Positions 52,347 to 60,157 of a stretch of DNA of 64,000 nucleotides are shown piece by piece. Under the pieces are notes generated by a model. It saw nothing but the letters and a program-made list of their open reading frames with translations. It was not told the DNA's origin and did no database searches. The translations under genes were made by a program, and so were the position numbers. The stretch comes from Flexivirga alba (lineage in GTDB: Bacteria > Actinomycetota > Actinomycetes > Actinomycetales > Dermatophilaceae): contig NZ_JBHSWH010000001.1 of NCBI RefSeq assembly GCF_042661025.1, positions 124,001 to 188,000 of the forward strand, given 5' to 3'. The stretch's first letter is position 1, and each line of letters opens with the position of its first letter.

Positions 52347-53249
52347 TTATTCAGTCCTATCGAGAATGAGCCAACCACCGTGGTGTTCGTAGACCTGCCA
52401 GTTCCAGTCCTGGACGGCAACGCGCGCCCACGCGCGCAGGTCGTCGAGTGTGAGACTGCGCAGGTGCCCGAACTGCTGTGCTGGCTCCTCCTCGAACGGC
52501 ACCGCGATGACGACCCGCTTGCGGGCGACTCGGCAGGCCTCCTGGATGATCTCTGTCGCCGTGTCGTCCGGCACGTGCTCCAGCAGGTGTATGGCGAGCA
52601 CCGTGTCGCAACTGTCTCCGGGTGTGGTGACCCGCGCCGCATCGGCGACGAGCGTGTGCACCGGTAGGTCGAGCAGGTTGCTCATGTCCCGCAGCAGGTG
52701 CACCGATCCCTCGGACAGGTCGCTGGCGGTGACTTCGAGTCCGGACCGGGCGAGGCGCAGGGCCTGGAAGCCGAAACAGGTCCCGAGTTCGTGCACGGAG
52801 GTGCCACGCACCACCTGCTGGACATGCGCGTGGACGGGTGCGTATGCCGTGATCGACCCACGTCCGCTGGGCGCTGCGATCTCGTCGTCGATGCGGCGAA
52901 TCGTGTTGCGGTAGAAGTTCAACCACGCCTGTTGCGGAGCCTCCGCACACGTCAGGACGATGCCGACCAGTAGTTCCTCGAAGAGTTCCGGACCACGGAC
53001 CCACCCGGCGTCGAAGAGCTCCTCGCTGAGGTATCCGGAGATGTCGTCATTGACGTCCTCCGGTGCCAGGTCGTGTTCGAGCAGTAATCCGGTGCCGACC
53101 CGTCCGACATCGAAATGCGCGGTTCGGGCGATGCCGAGTCGGCGCCGGTCCTTCAGGGGCCGGCGCCTGACGGTGACTGTCCCCGTTCGATAGACACCGC
53201 CGGGGCACGGTCGATAGGCGTCCAACTCCATCTCGTCGACACCGCTCAC
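52347..53249 (-). CDS. mftM: Mycofactocin oligosaccharide methyltransferase MftM
   Basis: 300 residues: a Rossmann methyltransferase domain with the SAM motif HELGTCFGFQALRLARSGLE, DLSEGSVHLLRDMSNLLDLP, and VLAIHLLEHVPDDTATEII. The upstream part (GVYRTGTVTVRRRPLKDRRR; WVRGPELFEELLVGIVLTC) and the end (WQVYEHHGGWLILDRTE) fit MftM. MftM methylates a glucose of the mycofactocin oligoglucoside. It is the distal gene of the minus-strand set MDO-MoxR-VWA-MftM. The GTG at 53249 follows GGGGA by 5 nt; the ATG at 53231 is an alternative. Confidence 0.82.
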   Translation of the reverse strand: MSGVDEMELDAYRPCPGGVYRTGTVTVRRRPLKDRRRLGIARTAHFDVGRVGTGLLLEHDLAPEDVNDDISGYLSEELFDAGWVRGPELFEELLVGIVLTCAEAPQQAWLNFYRNTIRRIDDEIAAPSGRGSITAYAPVHAHVQQVVRGTSVHELGTCFGFQALRLARSGLEVTASDLSEGSVHLLRDMSNLLDLPVHTLVADAARVTTPGDSCDTVLAIHLLEHVPDDTATEIIQEACRVARKRVVIAVPFEEEPAQQFGHLRSLTLDDLRAWARVAVQDWNWQVYEHHGGWLILDRTE

Positions 53250-53313
53250 GCCGGTCCCCGACTCCGTCGGGTCCCGGCGTTCGCCTGCGTCCTTGGTCGC
53301 TCGCTGCGCTCGC

Positions 53314-54840
53314 TCACTGCGCCCCCTCGGCCATGGTGTGCGAGAACTCGCGGAGCTGACGCAGGTTTCGCACGACCTCGACCTTGTCACAGTGCTCGGC
53401 ATACAGCGGCAGGTCGCACCGTCCCAGCTGCCACGAGTAACGCGGCTCCGGCGTCAGCCAGACCACCGAGCGGGCGCGCCGGGCGATCTCGGCGAACGTC
53501 TCGATCGCGGGATCCTTGCCGTTGCCGCGTCCGTCGCCGACCACGATGACGGTCGTGCGGTGGTTGAGCGAAGAGCCGTACTCGTCGAGGAACCCGCGCA
53601 GCGACGAGCCGTAGTCGGAGTCGGCATCGACCTCGATCTTTCCGCCGTCGGACTTGCCGGCCATGATCCGGGACAGCGCCTGCTGCACGTGGTGATCGGC
53701 GAAAAGCGATGTGATCTCGGCACATTCGTCGACGAACGCGAATGACCGTACCTGCGAGGCGATCGACTGCAGGCTGTGCACGAGGTGCAGCGCGAACGCC
53801 GAGGTCGCGCGCACCGACAGCGAGACGTCGCAGAGTATGACGAGCCGGGGCCGATCCTCACGTCTGCTGACGAGCACCGGGCGGAACGGCACTCCGTCAT
53901 ACCGCATGTTGGTGCGCATGGTCCGGCGACTGTCGATCACCCCTGTGCCCGAGACGTGCCGCCGCGGTCGAGGCGCCCCGCGCAAGCTGTGCAAGAGCCG
54001 TCGCAATGCGTCCTCGAACGCGATGCGTTCGGACTCCTCGATGACGTCCGCCCGGGACGCCCGAATCTCGCGTTCCTCGACCTCCTGTTGCTCGCTGAGC
54101 AGCCCCTCCAGATGCTGCCGTAGCTGCTCCGGCAGGGCCGCCAGGAGCGGCGCGAGACGTTCGCGCAGGGCGGCCAGATCCGGATCGACGTCCGGTTCGT
54201 CGCCGTCCTCGTCCGGCTCACCGAGCCAGTTGAGCAGGGCCATCTCCTCGGCCACGGACAGCTCGGCGTCGATCTGCAGGCCGGGACTCTTGGTGAGCCG
54301 GCCGGGGGTGCCGGGATTGTGCAACCGGTTGGTGCTGATCTGCACCCGCGCCGCCTCGCCCGCGGACACCTTGCCGTCCTTGGACACGATGATCTCGTCG
54401 GTCATCGATGCCATGTCGAGCTTGTTGGCCTCCTGGTGGAGGTTGTACTGCTGCGCGAGGTCCTCGGGTTTGAAGTAGTCCTTGATGTCCTTGGGTGCAT
54501 CGTGGGAGTGGCCGTCCTGTGGTGTGTCCGAGAGCTCGTCGGACAGGGTGAACTCCTGCAGGTCGCCCTCGTCACTGAGGTCGTCGTGCGCGTGCCCGTG
54601 CTCCTCGGGCGTGGTGACGACGGCCTGCAAGCGGAAGAACCGGTCGAAGACGTCGTCGAAGATCTCCAGGTCCCGTCGGTCCTTGACCAGTGAGACCGCG
54701 AGCGCCGACCGCAGGACCTCACGGTCCGTCACGATTCCGGGTCGCGACACGGCCGCCACCGCATCGAGTGCCTCCGCGACGCTGATCCGTAGGCCGTGCA
54801 ACCGCAGGAACCGGATGAACCGGTGCAGTGTGCCGTCCAC
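53314..54840 (-). CDS. VWA domain-containing protein (CoxE-like)
   Basis: 508 residues. The N-terminal GTLHRFIRFLRLHGLRISVA and EALDAVAAVSR resemble CoxE/VWA proteins. A linker carries histidines (EEHGHAHDD, QDGHSHDAPKD). The C-terminal VWA domain has the MIDAS start LVILCDVSLSVRATSAFALH (DxSxS) and later TVIVVGDGRGNGKDP. VWA/MoxR pairs act as chaperones that activate or insert metal into dehydrogenases (as for methanol dehydrogenase, CO dehydrogenase). Position between MoxR and mftM and next to the NDMA-dependent dehydrogenase makes that enzyme the likely client (inference). The GTG at 54840 has GGAGG upstream. Confidence 0.88.
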   Translation of the reverse strand: MDGTLHRFIRFLRLHGLRISVAEALDAVAAVSRPGIVTDREVLRSALAVSLVKDRRDLEIFDDVFDRFFRLQAVVTTPEEHGHAHDDLSDEGDLQEFTLSDELSDTPQDGHSHDAPKDIKDYFKPEDLAQQYNLHQEANKLDMASMTDEIIVSKDGKVSAGEAARVQISTNRLHNPGTPGRLTKSPGLQIDAELSVAEEMALLNWLGEPDEDGDEPDVDPDLAALRERLAPLLAALPEQLRQHLEGLLSEQQEVEEREIRASRADVIEESERIAFEDALRRLLHSLRGAPRPRRHVSGTGVIDSRRTMRTNMRYDGVPFRPVLVSRREDRPRLVILCDVSLSVRATSAFALHLVHSLQSIASQVRSFAFVDECAEITSLFADHHVQQALSRIMAGKSDGGKIEVDADSDYGSSLRGFLDEYGSSLNHRTTVIVVGDGRGNGKDPAIETFAEIARRARSVVWLTPEPRYSWQLGRCDLPLYAEHCDKVEVVRNLRQLREFSHTMAEGAQ

Positions 54841-54853
54841 TGGACGTCCTCCC

Positions 54854-56086
54854 TCAGACCGGGCGCTTGCGGGCGGAGCCACGGGCGAAGGAGCGGCTGC
54901 CCTGGCCAGGCTTCACCGCGCGCGGTGGTGCTGCCTTCGCAGTGGGTGAGCCGTAATAGGCGTCGTCATGCCGGCCGGGTTTGTCCTTGTCGGCTCGCGC
55001 CTGTCGGCCCTCGGCATCCGCGTCCTGCGTGGAATCGTGGCTGTGGTCGTGGTCGTGTCCGTGCCCGTGCCCGTGCCCGTGCCCGTGCGAAAGTGACTCG
55101 GGCACTTCGGTGTTCGGGTCCAGCAGCCGAGGGATCTGCTGGGTCGCCAGTGCCAGGTCGCGTTCGTACTTCATCACGACGTTCATCGTGTCGGCGAGAA
55201 TCGCCGGCGAGAGCTCCTCGACGCCGAGGACCGCGAGTGTCCTTGCCCAGTCGATGGTTTCGGAGATGCTCGGTGACTTGCGCAGGTCGAGGGTGCGCAG
55301 GTGCCGGACGACCTCGACGAGCTGATCGGCGACGGCACCGGCCAACCCGGTCTCCTTGGACCGGATGATCGCCAGCTCCCGCTCGGCGTCGGGATAGTTG
55401 AGGAAGAGATGCAGGCAGCGACGCTTCAAAGCGGCCGAAAGGTCCCGAGTGTTGTTGGAGGTGAGTATGACGATCGGGGTCGTCCGGGCGACGAAGGTTC
55501 CGATCTCCGGCACGGACACCTGGTACTCGGCGAGCAACTCCAACAGGACGGCCTCCAGTGCCTCGTCGGCGCGGTCGACCTCGTCCACTAGCAGGACGAC
55601 CGGCTCGGTGGACTGCACCGCCTCGAGCAACGGCCGTGGAGCGAGGAATCGCTCGGAGAAGAAGACGTTGTCCTGCGCGGCGATCTTCTCGATCGCGGCG
55701 TCCAGGCCCACGGTGTCGGCGATGATGTCGCCGATCTTCTCCCGCAACATCTGTGTGTAGAGCAGTTGCTTGCCGTAGTCCCACTCGTACAGCGCCTTGG
55801 TCTCGTCCTGACCCTCGTAGCACTGCAGTCGCAGCAGTCGCCGGCCGGTCGCGAGGGCGACACTCTGCGCCAGCTGTGTCTTGCCGACGCCCGCGGGGCC
55901 TTCGAGCAGCAAGGGTTTGCCCAATGCGCTCTGCAGGAATGCCGTCGTCGCCAGCCGGTCGTCGGTGAGATAGCCGACAGCGTGCAGGCGTTCGCGGGCA
56001 TCGTCGACTGAGGCGAAGTCGGGATTCGGGTCTTTCGGGTCGCTGCGGTCGACATGGCTGGGCTGACGGGTTGTGGGTGTCGTCAC
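54854..56086 (-). CDS. MoxR family AAA+ ATPase with histidine-rich tail
   Basis: 410 residues. Walker A LLLEGPAGVGKTQLAQSVA (residues about 60-78), Walker B VVLLVDEVDRADEALEAVLL, sensor 1 PIVILTSNNTRDLSAALKRR, and KSPSISETIDWARTLAVLG (sensor 2 region). The C-terminus adds SHGHGHGHGHGHDHDHSHDS (about 332-351), encoded by a GTGCCC hexanucleotide array, then a basic tail. The His tail is not part of the MoxR core and suggests Zn/Ni/Fe handling. It has a GTG start and lies 13 bp before the VWA gene and 90 bp after the dehydrogenase. Confidence 0.92.
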   Translation of the reverse strand: MTTPTTRQPSHVDRSDPKDPNPDFASVDDARERLHAVGYLTDDRLATTAFLQSALGKPLLLEGPAGVGKTQLAQSVALATGRRLLRLQCYEGQDETKALYEWDYGKQLLYTQMLREKIGDIIADTVGLDAAIEKIAAQDNVFFSERFLAPRPLLEAVQSTEPVVLLVDEVDRADEALEAVLLELLAEYQVSVPEIGTFVARTTPIVILTSNNTRDLSAALKRRCLHLFLNYPDAERELAIIRSKETGLAGAVADQLVEVVRHLRTLDLRKSPSISETIDWARTLAVLGVEELSPAILADTMNVVMKYERDLALATQQIPRLLDPNTEVPESLSHGHGHGHGHGHDHDHSHDSTQDADAEGRQARADKDKPGRHDDAYYGSPTAKAAPPRAVKPGQGSRSFARGSARKRPV

Positions 56087-56176
56087 GGGCTGCTCCTCGG
56101 GCTCTGCGTCGGATGGTGCGCCGCCCGCGACCGGCAAGATGCTCGGTCGCGGGCAGCGTGTGCGGCGTACCTGCTC

Positions 56177-57469
56177 TCAGCTGAGCAGGTCGTCGAGGTC
56201 GCCGTTGAAACAGTGCTCGACAACAGGGCGCACCGTCTCGAACGTGCACTCCTTGGCGTTGCCGGGCGTGCACGCGTCGCCGAGGACGTGGTTGGTCACG
56301 TTGTCGATGTCCGTCTTGTTGCCCTTGATGACCCCGCGCTCCTCGTAGTACTTCGTCGGGCCTTCACCGAGGCGATTCTTGGAGTAGCTGTCCTTGGTGA
56401 CGTCGGTGAACTTCTCGGTGATGCCGACGTCCCGCAGCAGCCGGATCGCGGCCTCGAGCGCGGCGTCGGCGGCCTGCACGTCCGACATACCGTAGGTGTC
56501 GACGCCCATGACGGAGGCCATGTCGGCGAATCGCTTGTAGTGGGTCGGCATGTTGAACGCCCAGACGCGCGGCAGCGCGATCGCGTTGTTCAGGCCGTGA
56601 TGGGTGTCGTAGAACGCGCTGATCGCGTGCGAGATCGAGTGGATGATGCCGAGACCGCCGGAGTTGAACGCCTGCGCTGCGATGTACTGCGCATACATCA
56701 TGCCCTCGCGGCCCGCCAGGTCCTGTCCGTTCCAGGTCGCCTGCCGCAGGTGCTGGGCGGTGAGCTGTACGGCGCGCAGGGCGTTACCGAGCGACGGCTC
56801 GAAGTTGAGGCGGGAGACGTAGGGCTCGCTCGCGTGCGCGAGGACGTCGAAGCCACACTGTGCGGTGTAGTCGGTGGGCAGGTCGTAGTAGAGGACCGGG
56901 TCGTCGATCGCCAGGGTCGTGACCGAGGCGTCGTCGAAGGCCACGTACTTGTGCGGCTGCTTCGGGTCGGTCGTGGTGTCGGTGATGACGTACGCCCACG
57001 ACGTCTCCGAGCCGGTGCCGGCGGTGGTCGACACGGCGATGTGCGGAGGGTTCTTGGGGTTCTCGCTCTTGTTGAAACCCTCGAATTCGTTGACGTTGCG
57101 GCCGTCGTGGGCAACCGAGATGCGTGCACCCTTGCAGGCGTCGTGCGACGAACCGCCTCCGATGGAGACGAACGAGTCACACTTGTTGTCCTGGTAGAGC
57201 GACACGGCGTCCATGACGTTGTAGTCCTTGGGATTGGACTCGACCTTGTCGTAGACGACGACTTCCAGGCCGTGATACTTCATCGACTCCACGATCTTGT
57301 GCACGACATCCGTGCCGCGTAGCCCGGAGGTCATCACCAGGGTCTTCTTGAAACCGGCCTTCAGTGCCTCCGGACCGATCATCTCGTGCGCGCCGGGGCC
57401 CATCAGTGCCCTGGGGAAGGGATGAAACTCCTTGATCGGGAACGGTTTCAGCAACTCATCAACTTGCAT
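56177..57469 (-). CDS. mno: NDMA-dependent methanol/alcohol dehydrogenase (MDO/MNO, group III)
   Basis: 430 residues, the length of the methanol:NDMA oxidoreductases. MQVDELLKPFPIKEFHPFPR and ALMGPGAHEMIGPEALKAGF open it, SIGGGSSHDACKGARI is the nucleotide loop, STTAGTGSETSWAYVITDTT the phosphate site, and metal ligands are in CGFDVLAHASEPYVSR, GIIHSISHAISAFYDTHHGL and NNAIALPRVWAFN. It binds NAD tightly and needs mycofactocin as external acceptor in vivo (known for the family). It is divergent from mftA, so the enzyme and its cofactor are switched from one promoter region. The MoxR-VWA pair lies directly downstream. Confidence 0.95.
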   Translation of the reverse strand: MQVDELLKPFPIKEFHPFPRALMGPGAHEMIGPEALKAGFKKTLVMTSGLRGTDVVHKIVESMKYHGLEVVVYDKVESNPKDYNVMDAVSLYQDNKCDSFVSIGGGSSHDACKGARISVAHDGRNVNEFEGFNKSENPKNPPHIAVSTTAGTGSETSWAYVITDTTTDPKQPHKYVAFDDASVTTLAIDDPVLYYDLPTDYTAQCGFDVLAHASEPYVSRLNFEPSLGNALRAVQLTAQHLRQATWNGQDLAGREGMMYAQYIAAQAFNSGGLGIIHSISHAISAFYDTHHGLNNAIALPRVWAFNMPTHYKRFADMASVMGVDTYGMSDVQAADAALEAAIRLLRDVGITEKFTDVTKDSYSKNRLGEGPTKYYEERGVIKGNKTDIDNVTNHVLGDACTPGNAKECTFETVRPVVEHCFNGDLDDLLS

Positions 57470-57531
57470 GGGTCCTCCTCGGTGAGGGATGGGCGCGGGA
57501 GCGCAATCGGGCGTGTGCCGACACCTTTCGA

Positions 57532-57540
57532 CGGTAGGAA
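57532..57540. promoter_or_regulatory. TCCTACCG half-site, mno-proximal
   Basis: CGGTAGGAA, the exact complement of the half-site at 57682-57690 and related to the central repeat at 57605-57640. It lies 63 bp upstream of the mno ATG. Confidence 0.55.
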
Positions 57541-57604
57541 TGTGACCCAGGTCTCGTCACCGGCCTTTCGGTCCGCACTCGCTCACCTTCCGAGGAGGCC
57601 GTGT

Positions 57605-57640
57605 CCTACCGGATCGGGCAGGGCTACCCGATCCGGTAGG
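57605..57640. promoter_or_regulatory. 14-bp inverted repeat between mno and mftA
   Basis: CCTACCGGATCGGG-8 nt-CCCGATCCGGTAGG, perfect arms. It sits near the centre of the 298-bp divergent region. Too long and too far from either stop to be a terminator; a dimer-binding operator for the kinase-coupled LuxR regulator is the simplest reading. Confidence 0.7.
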
Positions 57641-57681
57641 TGTACGCCGCCCGGGCGGTGAGTGCGTGGTGAGCGCGCGAC

Positions 57682-57690
57682 TTCCTACCG
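57682..57690. promoter_or_regulatory. TCCTACCG half-site, mftA-proximal
   Basis: TTCCTACCG, the complement of 57532-57540, 78 bp upstream of the mftA ATG. With the other half-site it flanks the central inverted repeat almost symmetrically. Confidence 0.55.
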
Positions 57691-57767
57691 TGAGACGAGG
57701 CGCCGAACCGGCGCTCGCGCACCGGCACCGGCCGGCAGCGTCATACCTGCGACGAAAGGAGCCAGCC

Positions 57768-57899
57768 ATGGCCATCGAGGAACTTGAGCGCAACACCGTG
57801 GAGCGGGCCGACGCGAACGTCGAGTTGGATGTGAACGAGGTCGTCGCCGACGACCTGGTCGAGGACGTGTCGATCGACGGAATGTGCGGCGTCTACTGA
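57768..57899 (+). CDS. mftA: Mycofactocin precursor peptide MftA
   Basis: 43-residue ribosomally made precursor. The acidic leader (MAIEELERNTVERADANVEL) is recognised by MftB; the core is the terminal SIDGMCGVY, whose last Val42-Tyr43 become the cofactor. The C-terminus is identical in type to known MftA peptides (IDGMCGVY). It has a strong ribosome site GAAAGGAG 6 nt before the ATG. The stop TGA overlaps an ATG of a 20-codon frame leading to mftB. Confidence 0.97.
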   Translation: MAIEELERNTVERADANVELDVNEVVADDLVEDVSIDGMCGVY

Positions 57900-57961
57900 T
57901 GTTGGAGGAGGCTGCCCGGCCGAAGGCCGGCCGAGAAGAGCAGCGGCTGAGTCGAAGATGA
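57899..57961 (+). CDS. Candidate 20-codon coupling ORF between mftA and mftB
   Basis: ATG overlaps the mftA stop (TGATG) and its own TGA overlaps the mftB start (ATGA). It would encode MLEEAARPKAGREEQRLSRR. It spans the 57916-57930 hairpin. It may carry ribosomes from mftA to mftB rather than make a functional peptide. Coding is unproven; it is too short for codon statistics. Confidence 0.35.
   Translation: MLEEAARPKAGREEQRLSRR
57916..57930 (+). promoter_or_regulatory. Hairpin between mftA and mftB
   Basis: CCGGCC-GAA-GGCCGG, 6 perfect GC pairs with a 3-nt loop, no T run. It could attenuate or protect the mRNA so that precursor mRNA exceeds enzyme mRNA, a common need in RiPP operons. Confidence 0.5.
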
Positions 57962-58236
57962 GGGACGACTTTTCGGCTCAGGCATGGGAGCTGAACGGTT
58001 CGGTGGCGCTGCGTCCCGAGTCGTTCGGCGCCCTGGCCTACGACTTCACGACGCGACGCCTGTCGTTCCTGAAGGACCCCGCTCTGGTGGACGTGGTTCG
58101 TCACCTGAGTGAACACCCGAATATCACGGAAGTGCTTGACAGTGTTGGAGTTTCGGACGAAGACCGCCCGCGATTCCACGCCGCTCTCGAGCGACTCGCC
58201 GACCAACATCTCATCGTGAAGAGGCAATCCGCATGA
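57958..58236 (+). CDS. mftB: Mycofactocin biosynthesis chaperone MftB
   Basis: 92 residues, PqqD-like RiPP recognition element. WELNGSVALRPESFGALAYD, FTTRRLSFLKDPALVDVVRH and the helical LERLADQHLIVKR end match MftB throughout. It binds the MftA leader and presents it to MftC. The ATG at 57958 has only a weak ribosome site, consistent with coupling from the upstream mini-ORF. Its stop overlaps the mftC start (ATGA). Confidence 0.95.
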   Translation: MRDDFSAQAWELNGSVALRPESFGALAYDFTTRRLSFLKDPALVDVVRHLSEHPNITEVLDSVGVSDEDRPRFHAALERLADQHLIVKRQSA

Positions 58237-59435
58237 CTGCAGTCGCCGAGCGCCCGGCACCGACCCGCCTGGTGGACCACTTCGAGTACGGGCTCGACGC
58301 ACCGATCTGTCTGACCTGGGAGCTGACCTACGCCTGCAACCTGGCGTGTGTGCACTGCCTCTCGTCGTCCGGGCGTCGTGATCCGCGGGAACTCACGACC
58401 GATGAGTGCAAGGCACTGATCGACGAATTCGAACGGATGCAGATCTTCTACATCAACATTGGCGGCGGCGAGCCCACGGTGCGGCCGGACTTCTGGGAGT
58501 TGCTCGACTATGCCGTCGCGCATCACGTCGGAGTCAAGTTCTCCACCAACGGTTTTCGCATCACCAAGGAACGCGCCGAACGCCTCGCAGCCACCGACTA
58601 CGTCGATGTCCAGGTGTCGCTGGACGGCGCAACGCCGGAGGTCAACGACCCGATCCGCGGCGCCGGGACGTATGACGCGGCGATCCGCGCGATGGACAAC
58701 CTGCGCGACGCCGGCATGAAGGACTTCAAGCTGTCCGTGGTCTGCACTCGTGAAAACATCTCGCAGCTCGACGAATTCAAAGCCATCGCCGATGACCACG
58801 GTGCACAGTTGCGCCTGACGCGGCTACGTCCGGCAGGGCGTGGAGCGGACGTCTGGCAGGACCTGCACCCGTTGCCCCACCAGCAGCGGGAGCTCTACGA
58901 CTGGCTGGTTGCCAATGGCGAGAACGTTCTGACCGGCGACTCCTTCTTCCACCTGTCCGCGTTCGGCGACGCACTGCCCGGGCTGAACCTGTGCGGTGCG
59001 GGTCGGGTGGTGTGCCTGGTCGACCCGGTCGGGGACGTCTATGCGTGCCCGTTCGCCATACACGAGAATTTTCTGGCGGGGTCGGTCCGCGATGCCGGTT
59101 TCCAGCACGTATGGCGCGAGGCCGAGCTCTTCCGGTCGCTGCGCGAGCCGCAGACCGGCGGTGCGTGTGCCTCGTGCTCGGCATACGACTCGTGCCGCGG
59201 TGGCTGTATGGCGGCCAAGTTCTTCACGGGTATGCCGCTCGACGGGCCGGATCCGGAGTGCGTCAAGGGCAACGCCGAGTTCGTGACCGTCGGGGAGCGA
59301 CCGGCACCCTCGCAGGATCACTCACACAAGGGCACGGTCCGTAACGCGCCCGTGCCCGTGAAGATCGGGCGACGCCCGCCGACGACGATGTGCGACGAAA
59401 GCCCGGTGAACCCAGGGGACTTCGTGGTGGGATGA
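58233..59435 (+). CDS. mftC: Mycofactocin radical SAM maturase MftC
   Basis: 400 residues. TYACNLACVHCLSSSGRRDP holds the radical-SAM cluster motif CX3CX2C (C35, C39, C42), INIGGGEPTVRPDFWELLDY the SAM-binding GGE, and the C-terminal SPASM domain the cysteines of GACASCSAYDSCRGGCMAA and DPECVKG. It oxidatively decarboxylates the C-terminal Tyr of MftA, then forms the Val-Tyr lactam. The last about 50 residues (after FVTVGERPAPSQDHSH) are an unusual polar extension but contain the usual MftC end. Coupled by ATGA to mftB and mftE. Confidence 0.97.
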   Translation: MTAVAERPAPTRLVDHFEYGLDAPICLTWELTYACNLACVHCLSSSGRRDPRELTTDECKALIDEFERMQIFYINIGGGEPTVRPDFWELLDYAVAHHVGVKFSTNGFRITKERAERLAATDYVDVQVSLDGATPEVNDPIRGAGTYDAAIRAMDNLRDAGMKDFKLSVVCTRENISQLDEFKAIADDHGAQLRLTRLRPAGRGADVWQDLHPLPHQQRELYDWLVANGENVLTGDSFFHLSAFGDALPGLNLCGAGRVVCLVDPVGDVYACPFAIHENFLAGSVRDAGFQHVWREAELFRSLREPQTGGACASCSAYDSCRGGCMAAKFFTGMPLDGPDPECVKGNAEFVTVGERPAPSQDHSHKGTVRNAPVPVKIGRRPPTTMCDESPVNPGDFVVG

Positions 59436-60157
59436 CCGATCTCGGTGATGCGACGAGTGCCGGTGCCGCGCGGGCCGGCGTGGTGCTGGTGCCGCTCGGC
59501 AGCGTGGAGCAGCACGGGCCACACCTGCCGCTGTCGACGGACTCCCACATTGCCCGAGAGGTGTGCCAGCGGGTGGCGGAACAGCTTGTCGAGCAAGGTG
59601 TTTCGGCGACGGTGGCGCCGTGCCTGGAGTACGGATCAAGCGGTGAGCACGAAGGCTTCGCGGGGACGATATCGATCGGCGGGGACGCGTTGCGTCACGT
59701 CCTCGTCGAGCTGGTGCGCTCTGCCCGGCGATGGGCCGACCGGATCGTGCTGGTGTCCGGCCACGGCGGCAACGTCGGTGCGCTGGCCGAAGCCGTCCGG
59801 TTGCTGCGGTTCGAGGCGCCAACGGTCGCGTGGACGACGTGTGCCGAGCAGGACTTCGACGCACACGCCGGCCACGCCGAGACCTCGATGATGTTGGCGA
59901 TCGAGCCAGGGTCCGTTCAGCTGGAGCGAGCCGCAGTCGGCAACACCACTCCTGCGGCCGAACTGTGGCCGAGGATGAAATCCTCTGGAATTGAGGCAGT
60001 TTCGCCCAATGGTGTCCTGGGCGATCCGCGCAACGCGACGGCGATGGACGGTGAGCGCATGCTCGGCGCACTCGCCGCTCGCATCGCCGACCAGATCCAG
60101 GACGGCGCGGTCGCCGAGAGCGGCTCGTTCCTGCGCGCGTCGACGGCCGTCCGATGA
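59432..60157 (+). CDS. mftE: Mycofactocin precursor peptide peptidase MftE
   Basis: 241 residues, creatininase fold. LVPLGSVEQHGPHLPLSTD provides Glu/His/Asp metal ligands, LEYGSSGEHEGFAGTISI and VLVSGHGGNVGALAEAV further ligands, and DAHAGHAETSMMLAIEP the rest of the binuclear site. It cuts the modified MftA to release AHDP, the Val-Tyr derived ring. The ATG overlaps the mftC stop, and its stop overlaps the SDR start (ATGA). Confidence 0.95.
   Translation: MTDLGDATSAGAARAGVVLVPLGSVEQHGPHLPLSTDSHIAREVCQRVAEQLVEQGVSATVAPCLEYGSSGEHEGFAGTISIGGDALRHVLVELVRSARRWADRIVLVSGHGGNVGALAEAVRLLRFEAPTVAWTTCAEQDFDAHAGHAETSMMLAIEPGSVQLERAAVGNTTPAAELWPRMKSSGIEAVSPNGVLGDPRNATAMDGERMLGALAARIADQIQDGAVAESGSFLRASTAVR

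Noticed and set aside
53250..53313. GCTCGCTGCGCTCGCTCACTGCG stretch, shortened here to GCTCGCTGCGCTCGC, as a functional hairpin
   Set aside because: Low-complexity CGCTC repeats between mftM and the VWA gene with only short, imperfect pairing; not convincing as a terminator.
55055..55095. GTGCCC hexanucleotide array as a minisatellite or regulatory repeat
   Set aside because: It is in frame and encodes the Gly-His tail of the MoxR protein, so the protein explanation is sufficient.
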